DNA of 15,665 bases from Candidatus Methylomirabilota bacterium. GTDB lineage: Bacteria > Methylomirabilota > Methylomirabilia > Methylomirabilales > JACQHM01. The stretch covers positions 1 through 15,665 of the forward strand of contig JACQHM010000060.1 in assembly GCA_016199025.1 (NCBI GenBank), written 5' to 3'. The notes below the pieces were generated by a model that worked only from the letters and a program-made list of their open reading frames with translations, ran no database searches and was not told the DNA's origin. The position numbers and the translations under genes were made by a program. This document shows positions 1 through 8,460 of the stretch, in pieces; the first letter of the stretch is position 1; every line of letters begins with the position of its first letter.

Positions 1-258
1 CGGCCGAGCTGGCCCAGGGCGCGAGCGGCGGCCTCTCTGACCAAGGAATTGGTGTCGTGGAGGGTCTGGAGGAGAGCGCTGATGATGCGGTCATCGGCGC
101 GGTCGAGCCAGCCCAAAGCATGTGCGGCAGCCGACCGGACATCGGGATCATTGGCTTGGAGGGCCTGGAGGAGCGCGCTGACGATGCGGTCGTCGGCGTG
201 GCCAAACTCGCCCAGGACAAAGGCGGCGGCGGCTTGGATACCCGGAGTGCCAGACTGG
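1..258 (-). repeat. 99-nt tandem repeats encoding 33-residue HEAT units
   Basis: The same 99-nt period is visible on the + strand. The block starting at 61 (agggtctggaggagagcgct) aligns with that at 160 (agggcctggaggagcgcgct), with about 8 differences in the first 48 bases, and bases 1-50 align with 100-149. Each unit encodes one HEAT hairpin of the type ALLQAL(Q)xNDPDVRxAAAxALGxL. High similarity between units suggests recent duplication or conversion. The array continues beyond the left edge. Confidence 0.8.
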
Positions 259-2759
259 AGGGCGGTCAGGGCTTTTTCAATCAGATAGTCTTCGCTGCTT
301 CCCCCTTTGAAGGCCCCAATGACATTAAGGCTTATCTCCTGAAGGAAAGCATAGGGCGTGGTCAAAAGTGTTTCAAAGAAGTCGTCTAAAATTTGTTTTT
401 TGACAGCAAATTTTACCTCGGCCTCATCGGCCAGGCATCGCGCTGCGAGGAGGAGGCTTCGCCGAAGGAGTTGATCCAGCTCACCCTTATAGCCATAGAT
501 CCCCAGGACGAAACCTTCGGCCTTTTCTCCGGTGAGGGACACTGCCGTGAGCAGTAGCACTTCTTCCCATCGTGGATCGTAGATCTTCTTCTGAGCGATC
601 TCTTCGGCCTCGATGAGGCCTGCCAGATATCGTGCCGCCAGATACTCCTCCAACGTGGGGTGCGTAAAGGCAAACAGCCTTAACCCCCGCTCCGTGAGGA
701 TGCCGACCTGCTCCTGGGCAAGCTGGACAAAGTCCTGGGCTAGCCTCGTCGCCTCCTCTTCTTTCTTCCCATCGTACTCCTCAAAATACCTTGCGACTTT
801 CTCGACAAGGGCTTCATGCTTGATCAAGCCTCCAGGGTTTTCACCGTGGAGTTTGTAGGCAATGGGGCCTAAGATCCGTTCCACCAGGTTCCGATCAAGC
901 CGCCTCCCCCCGAGCCAGAGGTCAACGGGTCGCCCACTTAAGCTCCTGGCCAGGTTCCACGTCTCGGCCAGGGAATCCAGGATCAGCCGGTACAGATCGA
1001 CCCGCCGATAGGGGAGATGGACACCTGCATGGTGAATCAGGGCGATGATGGTTAAAAGAAGCGGGGTCCCCGCCAACCGTTTGATGCCTGGAGAAGCAGT
1101 GATCGTCTGGTACAGTCTTTCAGCTTCTGTGTCGGCCTCGACACTTCCACCAACCTCTTCCCTCAACAACGCTCGATACCAGTTCCTCAGGAACCTTCGG
1201 ATCTCCTCTTCTTCAAATGGCGCAATCGTGTAGTGATCAAAGCCCATGGAGAGGGCCGTGATGCTGTATCCGGCGATGCGGGAGGTGACCAGGAAACGGT
1301 TTCCCGGATAGTGGGCTACAAAGTCCTCAATTCTCCTCGCCACTTCTATCCGCTGTCCCGGCGTGACGACCTCATCGAGCCCATCGAACATGACGAGGGC
1401 CTCTCCCTCTTTGAGCGCCTTTTCGAACAGCGCCCACAGCTCACCCTCTCCCTGCTTCAGGTACTCAGGAATGGAAAGGCCATCACCCTGCTCCAGGGCA
1501 TAATCGGCGATGGAGATTAGGATAGGAAGATATGGCTGATCGAGGCCGAACTCATTTCGAGCTTGTAACGGATCCCTGGCCAGCTTGTAGGCAATATATT
1601 TTAGGAGGGTGCTTTTCCCCGATCCCGGGTCTCCTAACACCACCGCCTTTGGACATTTGAGCAGCTCATGAAGAGACACCCGTCGAGTGATCTCTTTAGT
1701 GGCTCTTACATTCCACTGGTCCAGGAATGAGAAGCTGGCAGGTCCAGGCGGCTTTGCGGTGCTTTCTTCGATGGCTACGGTTACTTGTTCCCCGGGAGGC
1801 GCCGCGTCTGCAACCTCGAAGGAGATTGACAGACCTGGCAGGCCGGTTGCCGCTCCTCGTTCTTCAGCCGGTTCCCAGGCTTTCGCCTCGACTCGTTCCT
1901 CAAAATGTAACGGGACAAAGATGTCCTGGAGCCGAAGTTTGACAGCAATCTTGACCTGGCGGATTCCCTTGAAGTTCAACCATTCATAGCGGTGGACGAG
2001 CCTTGTGAGATATTCCGCTTTTAGACGCTCAAAGGCTTTGAGCCGCGCCAGGATCTCCAAGGCCTTCGCGGCATGTTCGTCCCCTCTCTCTGCCATTCCC
2101 AGCTTTGGGTACAGCTCTCCCAGGCGACTTCTGTGGTCGGCTTCCAGGATCAACGGAAGGCTCCCGGAGGTGATCTTCTCCTCTAACCGAGACGCCTGGA
2201 CGGCAATCTCCGCCGCCTCGACAGGCGACAGCTCTTCGTTATACGGGGGAGGCTCGATGGCCTGCTGAGGAGCCAGGCAGAAGCTGTAGAGGCCGCTTCT
2301 CGTAACCCAAAGGTCCACCGCCTCTTTTTGGAGAGCAGACAGGCTCTCAAGATAGCACCAGAAGACCCAGGTCCATCCCGATCGGGCCATGGATTCCCGC
2401 CGGACGTTCAGGCTCTTGAGCAGCTCGCGGACCTCGGATTCTTTCAGGCCTTCTAGTGGTCTTGGCTGCTGCGGGCTTTCCATCAGCGTGTACACGAAGA
2501 GAACTCCGGTCCCTTCAGCCTTGGGCAGGTCAAGGCCTGGATGGAGGAGGATCTCCTGGACCTTTTTGCCATCTCTGAAGCTTTCCAGGGCTGTCAAATA
2601 CGCGATCCATTTCAACACCGCTGTATGGGAGATCTCGACAAAAAAGAGCCTCACCCCTTCCGCCATCGAAAGGCTCTCTCGGAGGCGCTCCAGCTCGTCG
2701 CCAAACAGCTTTTCGACGGATGCTGATTTCAGGAACCCTATTGGTTCTTTTTCGGGCAT
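1..2759 (-). CDS. NACHT NTPase with C-terminal HEAT repeats, 3' end outside the window
   Basis: Translating the minus strand from the ATG at 2757-2759 gives 919 uninterrupted codons to the window edge, so the C-terminus is missing. Residues 1-165 form a mixed alpha/beta region I cannot assign. A helical stretch (165-255) leads to the YEWLNFKGI segment (258-266) and a basic-acidic strand region often seen just before NACHT modules. The NACHT core follows: Walker A GDPGSGKST (376-384), Walker B VMFDGLDEV (456-464), sensor-1-like FLVTSR (489-494), TPLLLT (565-570) and THPTLEEYLAARYL (699-712). From about 826, HEAT repeats of 33 residues run to the edge. NACHT proteins are STAND-class signalling ATPases; bacterial examples with repeat C-termini act in phage defence. 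The start overlaps the upstream ATPase gene by 22 bp, implying translational coupling. No nuclease, protease, TIR or transmembrane effector is evident, so the effector is either the unknown N-terminus or a partner. NACHT identity is firm; the defence role is inferred. Confidence 0.9.
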   Translation of the reverse strand, partial: MPEKEPIGFLKSASVEKLFGDELERLRESLSMAEGVRLFFVEISHTAVLKWIAYLTALESFRDGKKVQEILLHPGLDLPKAEGTGVLFVYTLMESPQQPRPLEGLKESEVRELLKSLNVRRESMARSGWTWVFWCYLESLSALQKEAVDLWVTRSGLYSFCLAPQQAIEPPPYNEELSPVEAAEIAVQASRLEEKITSGSLPLILEADHRSRLGELYPKLGMAERGDEHAAKALEILARLKAFERLKAEYLTRLVHRYEWLNFKGIRQVKIAVKLRLQDIFVPLHFEERVEAKAWEPAEERGAATGLPGLSISFEVADAAPPGEQVTVAIEESTAKPPGPASFSFLDQWNVRATKEITRRVSLHELLKCPKAVVLGDPGSGKSTLLKYIAYKLARDPLQARNEFGLDQPYLPILISIADYALEQGDGLSIPEYLKQGEGELWALFEKALKEGEALVMFDGLDEVVTPGQRIEVARRIEDFVAHYPGNRFLVTSRIAGYSITALSMGFDHYTIAPFEEEEIRRFLRNWYRALLREEVGGSVEADTEAERLYQTITASPGIKRLAGTPLLLTIIALIHHAGVHLPYRRVDLYRLILDSLAETWNLARSLSGRPVDLWLGGRRLDRNLVERILGPIAYKLHGENPGGLIKHEALVEKVARYFEEYDGKKEEEATRLAQDFVQLAQEQVGILTERGLRLFAFTHPTLEEYLAARYLAGLIEAEEIAQKKIYDPRWEEVLLLTAVSLTGEKAEGFVLGIYGYKGELDQLLRRSLLLAARCLADEAEVKFAVKKQILDDFFETLLTTPYAFLQEISLNVIGAFKGGSSEDYLIEKALTALQSGTPGIQAAAAFVLGEFGHADDRIVSALLQALQANDPDVRSAAAHALGWLDRADDRIISALLQTLHDTNSLVREAAARALGQLG

Positions 2760-3991
2760 TGCGCTTCCAGGAAGTCCTCGAGGACAGGATGGGTCCAGTA
2801 CCATTGACCTCCATCCTCGTAGTAGAGGATGTACAGGGTGGCCTGGAGTTCTGAACGAACTTCCTCCCTGATCCCTTCGGATGGGAGGACCTGCGGCCTG
2901 TCCCGATAGATCTGACAGAGGAGCGTGAGCCGCTCCGAATCGAGGCCTCTAACCTTTTCCTTCTTGAATCGATCAATCGCCGCAAGGGCAGAGACAAGAT
3001 CGATCCGCTCGATCTTCCGACGCTTCGCCTCTTGAACCCCATATCGAACCAAGTAGATCAGCTCTCGGACGACCCCTCCGCTCTTTTGGATGAGGGCTCG
3101 CAAGGCTTGAGATTCGATGAAGCCTTCAGCCTGGGCCGCCTGTAGCCTCTTGGCCACCAGGTCCTCAAAGAACCTAAAGCCATCTTCCACACGCTCACCC
3201 TCTCTTGTAAAGAGAAGGACATTGGGCAGCTCTCGGCAAACATCTCCAGAAAAGACGGTCTTCACGATTTCAAACTGCGGAGAGTGGGAAAGGGCAAAGG
3301 GGACTGTGTAAATGATGGGGCAGGGTGGCCGTGCCAGGAGACTGCTTTCGGCGAAGATCTTCTTGGCCATGTCGAATTCGACCTTGTCGAGGCCGTCCAC
3401 GATCCAGAGCGGGAGATACCCTGTGGTTGCTTGAATCTGGGCGACGCTTTCAGAAATATGAGCCAGGATGTCGCTCACCTCGGGCTCGACATTGATGTCC
3501 TTCGCCGTCTCCCAATTCAGCCCGAGCTTAAAGGTCCCGACCGCCATCTCCAGGAGCTTGGGCGCGCTGAGATCTATGGAGAGATTCCTTTTCCTTGTCA
3601 CCTTCTGGATCGTTTCGGTGATCCGATCGAGGGAAGCTGTGTCCAGCGTGATCCCTTTTTCCTCCGCGGTCTTATACATCGTCACCGTAGTACCGATGAG
3701 GACTTCCAGGTGGTTGATGTTGAAAAGATCGAGTCGGCTTTCCACGTCGAGCCAAGCGGGGAAGAACTCGTCCTTCAGTTCCCGGGTGACCCGTCTTAGC
3801 TCCGTGGTCTTCCCGCTTCCCCTCTGTCCTGTCAACACCACCTTGACTGCGCTTTCACTCATCCTGATGCTGTCCGAAATATCCGAGGCGATGGAGACAT
3901 TCCGTTCGGCATAGAGCGTTTCCAGGTCCGCCTCCTTGAGCGGCATGAGAGGATCAAACGCTCGATAGACTCTGGTCCAGATGTCTATCAT
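2738..3991 (-). CDS. AAA/STAND-like P-loop ATPase with C-terminal winged-helix-like region
   Basis: The 417-residue product is a predicted soluble ATPase. Walker A is GQRGSGKTT (55-63), Walker B is LWIVDGLDKV (195-204), and a sensor-1-like strand PIIYTVPFAL lies near 225-234. GGVVRELIYLVRYG (about 306-319) resembles the sensor-2/lid helix of Orc1/Cdc6-like and MNS-type STAND ATPases. The last 70 residues, including YYEDGGQWYWTHPVLEDFL, look like a winged helix. No signal peptide or membrane segment is seen. It starts 8 bp after the polymerase stop and its end overlaps the NACHT start by 22 bp, so the three genes are probably one transcript. No strong Shine-Dalgarno sits before the ATG, which fits coupling to upstream translation. 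Its role is unknown; by analogy with multi-NTPase conflict systems it could regulate or recruit the NACHT protein. Exact family placement within AAA/STAND is uncertain. Confidence 0.8.
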   Translation of the reverse strand: MIDIWTRVYRAFDPLMPLKEADLETLYAERNVSIASDISDSIRMSESAVKVVLTGQRGSGKTTELRRVTRELKDEFFPAWLDVESRLDLFNINHLEVLIGTTVTMYKTAEEKGITLDTASLDRITETIQKVTRKRNLSIDLSAPKLLEMAVGTFKLGLNWETAKDINVEPEVSDILAHISESVAQIQATTGYLPLWIVDGLDKVEFDMAKKIFAESSLLARPPCPIIYTVPFALSHSPQFEIVKTVFSGDVCRELPNVLLFTREGERVEDGFRFFEDLVAKRLQAAQAEGFIESQALRALIQKSGGVVRELIYLVRYGVQEAKRRKIERIDLVSALAAIDRFKKEKVRGLDSERLTLLCQIYRDRPQVLPSEGIREEVRSELQATLYILYYEDGGQWYWTHPVLEDFLEAQCPKKNQ

Positions 3992-3999
3992 TTGAGGCT

Positions 4000-6267
4000 T
4001 CAGCCCAGGGGCAGGAGGTTCTCCTGGCGATTGCTCTCTTCCTCCCCTTCGATGAAGGGCTTGAACTTCTCATAGAGATCCAGGAGCTTCGCCTGGTAAT
4101 ACTCCACGTTCTCGTCAGGGTGCTCGGGGTCCCACTCGGAGGCGAGCTTGCAGGATTCGTGGACCTTCACGTTCTTCCCCGAGCCCGTCACGTAATAGGA
4201 GATCTGATCGCCAGGCTGGTAGCGCCTGTCGGATTTGAGGGCCAGCTCGTAAGGGGCCGCGGGGTTCCTCTTCTTGGCCTTCACCTTCTGTTGGTAGGCC
4301 TCTAACGAGTCCTGGAGCGTTTCCGTCTTCATGAACTCTTGCACACTCAATTCGTGCCGTTCGAATCTCTTCTTGTACGCTTCCGTGAGCCTCTTCACAT
4401 CCTGAAGCTTCCCCTGGAGCAGGAGCTTCATCATCTCCTCCATCCACACCCGCTGGAACAGCTCCAGGCCCCTCGATTTTAATCCCGAGCCTTTGATGAT
4501 CAGCTTCCCGTCATCCCCTAAGAGGGCGTAGTTCTTCATCTTGTAGCTGAACATGGCCCTGAAGCGGCCGTCCAGCTCCAGGCGGATCCCCTCGGGTAGA
4601 ATTCTGGAGACCTCCTCCATCAACTGCTCCTCATCCTCCGACCTCCGTACCTCCGGAGGTGGCGTGAAGTAGAGGCCGTCGGTATCAATCTCGATGATCC
4701 GGCAGCCCCGCTGTCCCAGGCGATCCACGATCCCTAGGATAAGTTCCCGCCCCTTCGCCGTCACCCGGTTCGCCTCCTCGAAGTCGTTGAAGTGCATCCC
4801 TCCCGTCCCCAGGTACCCGTAGAAGGAGTTGATGAGGATCTTGAAGGTGGCCTGGAGGGCGTTCAGGTAACTCCGCTCCTCTTCGTTCGCGGTCTTCTTC
4901 ATCAGCTCCTTAGCCTGGACCCGGAACGCCTTCAAGTCTTTGAGGAGGGAGGGGAAGACCTCCAGTTCATCCTTCTTGGAGAAGTACCCGTAGGTCAACA
5001 TGATGGAGGGATACAGGGAGGTCACATCACAGTGGAGGACGTTCTGAACCACCCCCTGGTGGCGGATGTCGGTATAGCCTCCCAAGACATCCTTCCCTTC
5101 CGAAGGGGCCGGGACGGCGTGGCGCTCCTCAAGGTATTCTCGTAACAGGAGGGCATCGATCTTCGTGGCGTTTCCTTTCAGGATCACGTTCTGGTACGGG
5201 TAGGGGAAGATCTGGGCCTGGATGAAGTAGCTTTGGGAGAGTAGCTCGCTGATGGCGCGGGTCTCCCGGACATCGTCCAGGGCATACCTGAACAGGGTCT
5301 CGGGGTCGTGGTCAAAAGTCCAACTGATCTTGTGGGGGGGGATGTAGGTCCGATCCTCGGAGGCCAGATCGAAGTGCCTGGCCACATCCTTCAGGCCGTA
5401 CCCCTCTAAGTCCCTGGCGCTCACGTCGTAGTACTGGGCGAGGAGCCAGGTATCCACGATATGGCGGCCGAAGATCTCGTACTTCTGGTACGAGATCGTC
5501 CGCTCGGCAATTTGCAGCCTGGAAGGATGGCTCTTTAAGAGGCTCCCGTCCCGTCCCAGCTTCAGCTCGACCCGGTGCCGCTTGGCCCTTGCCTCGATGT
5601 ACTCCAGGTCGAAGCGGAAGAGATTGTGGCCTTCGATGACGTCGGGGTCCCTCTTCTGGATCACCTGGACGAGGGCCTTGAGCATCTCGGGTTCCGAAAG
5701 CTCCTTCCCCGAGATCACCCGCTCCCACCCCGTCGAGTCGGAAAGGGCAATGGCGATGATCCGATCCCTCTCCCGCTCGGCCTTGGGGAACTCGAACCCT
5801 TCACCGCAGTAGACCTCGATGTCGAGCTGCAGGCGGATTAAGTCCGGGAAAGAAAGTTCCAGGAAGGAGGTCTGGCCGCTTAAGAGGAGGTACTGGTGGA
5901 CGGCGTCGTTCAAGAAGAGATAGGGAGCATCGGGGGCCGAGGGGCTCTTCCCCGAGACCTTTTGGAGGTAATTTCTGGCGCTCAACACCTGAGGCCAGGA
6001 AGGGAAAAGGACCAGGAAGCGATAGAAGCCGCTCCCCTTCAGGGGTTGGATCTGGGCGTCCCCCTTGAAACCTTTCAGGAGTGTGTCGTCCTTCAAGAGG
6101 AGAAAAGGGGTGAAGGGTAAAAGCGCCGAGACGACCCTCCCATCCTCTTTCCAAAAGACCCTGACCCTGTCCTCGCCCTCCAGCTCGAAGGCGAGGAACC
6201 TTGGGGTGGGATCCCGTCCGAAGAGGACCTGGTTCTTCAAGAAGGGGAGCTTCGACAGGTCCACCAC
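4000..6267 (-). CDS. polB: Family B DNA polymerase with 3'-5' exonuclease domain
   Basis: The product is 755 residues, the usual size for bacterial and archaeal family B polymerases. Exonuclease motifs are intact: Exo I LDIE (D149, E151), Exo II HNLFRFDLEY (H214-Y223) and Exo III YALDD (Y328, D332). Polymerase motif A is DVTSLYPSI (D414-I422), motif B is KILINSFYG (K476-G484), motif C is DTDG (528-531), and KMKNYAL (576-582) is the KxY-type motif. All catalytic residues are present, so a proofreading DNA polymerase is expected. The reading frame opens with GTG at 6267; a second GTG at 6264 lies 4 bases from GGAGG and could be the true start. An extended -10 lies about 30 bp upstream. In most bacteria PolB is absent or SOS-related (Pol II); here it heads a tight run with the ATPase and NACHT genes, so repair, replication or a defence-linked role all remain possible. 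Confidence 0.95.
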   Translation of the reverse strand: MVDLSKLPFLKNQVLFGRDPTPRFLAFELEGEDRVRVFWKEDGRVVSALLPFTPFLLLKDDTLLKGFKGDAQIQPLKGSGFYRFLVLFPSWPQVLSARNYLQKVSGKSPSAPDAPYLFLNDAVHQYLLLSGQTSFLELSFPDLIRLQLDIEVYCGEGFEFPKAERERDRIIAIALSDSTGWERVISGKELSEPEMLKALVQVIQKRDPDVIEGHNLFRFDLEYIEARAKRHRVELKLGRDGSLLKSHPSRLQIAERTISYQKYEIFGRHIVDTWLLAQYYDVSARDLEGYGLKDVARHFDLASEDRTYIPPHKISWTFDHDPETLFRYALDDVRETRAISELLSQSYFIQAQIFPYPYQNVILKGNATKIDALLLREYLEERHAVPAPSEGKDVLGGYTDIRHQGVVQNVLHCDVTSLYPSIMLTYGYFSKKDELEVFPSLLKDLKAFRVQAKELMKKTANEEERSYLNALQATFKILINSFYGYLGTGGMHFNDFEEANRVTAKGRELILGIVDRLGQRGCRIIEIDTDGLYFTPPPEVRRSEDEEQLMEEVSRILPEGIRLELDGRFRAMFSYKMKNYALLGDDGKLIIKGSGLKSRGLELFQRVWMEEMMKLLLQGKLQDVKRLTEAYKKRFERHELSVQEFMKTETLQDSLEAYQQKVKAKKRNPAAPYELALKSDRRYQPGDQISYYVTGSGKNVKVHESCKLASEWDPEHPDENVEYYQAKLLDLYEKFKPFIEGEEESNRQENLLPLG

Positions 6268-6296
6268 GCCTCCACGCTACATGGATTTCCTCAAGT

Positions 6297-6305
6297 ACTA
6301 TAACA
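6297..6305 (-). promoter_or_regulatory. Extended -10 promoter candidate for polB
   Basis: On the minus strand this reads TGTTATAGT, matching the extended -10 form TGnTATAAT at all but one base. Transcription would start near 6290 and give a leader of about 23 bases. No good -35 is visible at 17-18 bp, which an extended -10 can tolerate. The 6303-6481 interval holds nothing else I can support. Confidence 0.4.
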
Positions 6306-6481
6306 TGAGCGTATGGAAGGATGCCATCGTAAAATCTGCCTTGCCGTGGCTTCCGATCTCCAGGGAGGTTAGCTTCCCTCCTAATCAAAGGTGGAGCTCC
6401 TGGCCGGCGTAGGTGTCCATCACTCCAGCTCGAGTGTTTGAATACTCCAATCCTCAGTTGCCCGGTCCTGCTCCTCCCAGG

Positions 6482-8221
6482 TCAGGTACGCTTCCAGGGT
6501 GCCACAGAGACATCCCGATTCGCCCACAGGGCCAGCAGCTTGCCGCTCCAGGCGAGGACGGGATTGTAAGAGTAGCCCGCTTCATTCGTCAGGCGCCGCA
6601 GATCCTGCCAGGTTGTCCCGCTGTTCAGGGTCCGCTTGAAGAAGATCTCCCAGTTCGTATTCCCGGTGGACTGCCCTGGCGTCTGCGCCAGGTCAATCCA
6701 GATCAACCCTAGCTCCCTCGGGAGAGACATGCTCGTCCCCGTGTACTGCCGGGGGAACTCATCCGTTTCGTGGATGCCCACTTCGCCCCACGTTTTTCCC
6801 CCATCTGTCGAGCGGAAGCTGGTGATTTTCTTGAAGGGGTTCGAATAACGTACCGTGATGATGATCTCGCCCAGGCTATTGGCGCCAATCTCGGGCTCTC
6901 CGATAATCTCAGCCGTGTCGTTGGTATCCGTCTCGAATTGGCTGGTCACGATGAGCTGTTCTTGATCCCAGGTGGTCCCGTAGTCCGGGCTCCGACGGTA
7001 GAACACGGACCAGGTGTCCCCGCGGGCATCTAGGGCCCGCCCGTCGAGCCAGACCACATGCAGCCCATCTTTATTCGTTGCGACGGAAGGGGAAAATGCC
7101 CACCGTGCAGCCGTGGCATCATTGATCAGGAGGGGGGCGCTGAAGGAAGGCTCTGTGAAGGGTTTCTTTTTCAGATAGACCCGCTGGGTCCCGGTATCGG
7201 TTAAATCGTTCTCCGACCAGACCACAAATACGGTCTGGTTGAAGATCGTGACCTTCGGGTTCTGCTGGTATACGTGGAGTCTCGGATTGGGGTTCAGGCC
7301 ATCCTCGAAGATTCCGGTGAGCGTCTGTCCGCGGGCAAACGGGGTAGGAAAGCCCAGGAGTTCCCCCACCGTCGGGGCGATATCAATCTGGTAGCGCCGC
7401 TCGGTGACCTCCCGGCCAGCCAGCGTGTCGGGACCGAGGGCCAGGAAGATGATGTGTCGGTCGCCATGGCAAATCCCGCCATGGTTCTCGAAATCCCCGA
7501 AGCCCGGCAGGTGGCGCCCGTGATCACTGGTGACAATCAGCGTGGTCTTGTCCCTATAGATGGCGTCCCCCTGGATCAGCTCCGTCCAGATCCGGTAGAC
7601 TAACGTGTCAGCCGTCAGGATCGTATTCGTGTAGGTGGTCCAGTTCCCCGTGTGCCCGGCCTCGTCCACGTCCCGGAAGTTCACCAGCACCAGGTTGGGG
7701 TGGTCTTGTGCCAGGACCGAGGCTAGGGTGTTAAAGGTCTCGATATCAGTCCCCCCCAGGACCACATTGGACTTGTAGTCCGGCCCGAAGGCCGGTTCTA
7801 GAGCCCAATCCGTCTGCAGGTTGTTCTTCTTGCCTGTGACAACCCAGCAGGCGCTTTGTGGCGCTCCAGTGTATTTGCGGTAATACTCGCAGAGCGTCGG
7901 CTCATCACCCCGGACATCGTTGATCGCTTCACCTCCAGAAGCGAGATTGGGATCGGCCTGCCACTGCCCCGAAAGGATCGCGAGATGCCCAGGGGTGGTA
8001 TAGGTGGTCAGAAAGTCGTTGTAGAACTCGGTGTAGATGGTCCCTTGCGGCCGGAGGTCATTCCAGATCCTAGGAATGTACTGGTGAGTGGGGTCCTCGA
8101 AGCCTTCCAGATCGCGCAACCCGTCAATGACGACCACAAATACGTTTTGCGTCTCGTAAGCTTGAAGAGGGGTGATGGGAAAGAGCAAGGTGACGACAAT
8201 CGCTGCCAAAGTTGTAAGCAT
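6482..8221 (-). CDS. Secreted alkaline-phosphatase-superfamily phosphodiesterase fused to BNR-like repeats
   Basis: The 579-residue product starts with a hydrophobic signal peptide, with probable cleavage after LQA at about residue 21, so it is exported. Residues 25-300 form a nucleotide pyrophosphatase/phosphodiesterase-like domain: metal ligand D33 in VVVIDGLRD, nucleophile region TTYTTPGH (probable T75), DVDEAGH (D186, H190), TSDHGRH (D233, H234), and further histidines at 247-256. All expected two-metal-site residues can be located. Residues from about 310 carry beta-propeller-like sequence with three Asp-box motifs: SPDYGTTW, STDGGKTW and LNSGTTW. The second half therefore resembles sialidase/BNR folds and may bind a glycan or polymer. 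The substrate is unknown; a phosphodiester or phosphonate ester outside the cytoplasm is plausible. AGGAGG lies 8 bases before the ATG. The gene has its own predicted promoter at 8345-8373. Confidence 0.88.
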   Translation of the reverse strand: MLTTLAAIVVTLLFPITPLQAYETQNVFVVVIDGLRDLEGFEDPTHQYIPRIWNDLRPQGTIYTEFYNDFLTTYTTPGHLAILSGQWQADPNLASGGEAINDVRGDEPTLCEYYRKYTGAPQSACWVVTGKKNNLQTDWALEPAFGPDYKSNVVLGGTDIETFNTLASVLAQDHPNLVLVNFRDVDEAGHTGNWTTYTNTILTADTLVYRIWTELIQGDAIYRDKTTLIVTSDHGRHLPGFGDFENHGGICHGDRHIIFLALGPDTLAGREVTERRYQIDIAPTVGELLGFPTPFARGQTLTGIFEDGLNPNPRLHVYQQNPKVTIFNQTVFVVWSENDLTDTGTQRVYLKKKPFTEPSFSAPLLINDATAARWAFSPSVATNKDGLHVVWLDGRALDARGDTWSVFYRRSPDYGTTWDQEQLIVTSQFETDTNDTAEIIGEPEIGANSLGEIIITVRYSNPFKKITSFRSTDGGKTWGEVGIHETDEFPRQYTGTSMSLPRELGLIWIDLAQTPGQSTGNTNWEIFFKRTLNSGTTWQDLRRLTNEAGYSYNPVLAWSGKLLALWANRDVSVAPWKRT

Positions 8222-8344
8222 GGTCAGGTCCTCCTATTCCTATTGGGTGGTTTCTGGTTCACTGCTACCCCACTAGGGTTAGGAAAGACATAGCTGGGGA
8301 TCTCCGGCATCTTCCTACCTCTCCCCCAAAAAACAGATGGTCTG

Positions 8345-8373
8345 CTTGTACCATTGTGAATCCCACCTGTCAA
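8345..8373 (-). promoter_or_regulatory. Sigma70-type promoter for the phosphodiesterase gene
   Basis: On the minus strand a consensus TTGACA (8368-8373) is followed by a 17-bp spacer and TACAAG (8345-8350), which matches four of six -10 positions. Transcription would begin near 8338, giving a leader of about 117 bases to the ATG at 8221. The match is by eye. Confidence 0.5.
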
Positions 8374-8460
8374 GCATTTTTTCCGGCCCAAACCAAAGCC
8401 GCTTTGCAAGTGCCACGCGCTGGGAAAACTGGATGGTCCCGCCCATTGTTCTCTTCACCC

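Noticed and set aside
1..2759. The stretch without a called complete gene as a degraded region
   Set aside because: Direct translation of the minus strand gives one unbroken frame of 919 codons that runs off the window; it is an intact partial gene.
6362..6382. Stem-loop AGGGA...TCCCT downstream of the phosphodiesterase gene as a terminator
   Set aside because: The stem is only about 5 bp, no T-run follows on the minus strand, and it is about 100 bp past the stop codon.
5801..6388. A 195-codon minus-strand frame at the 5' end of polB
   Set aside because: It overlaps the polB start in another frame, and the product is Pro/Arg/Gly-rich without family features.
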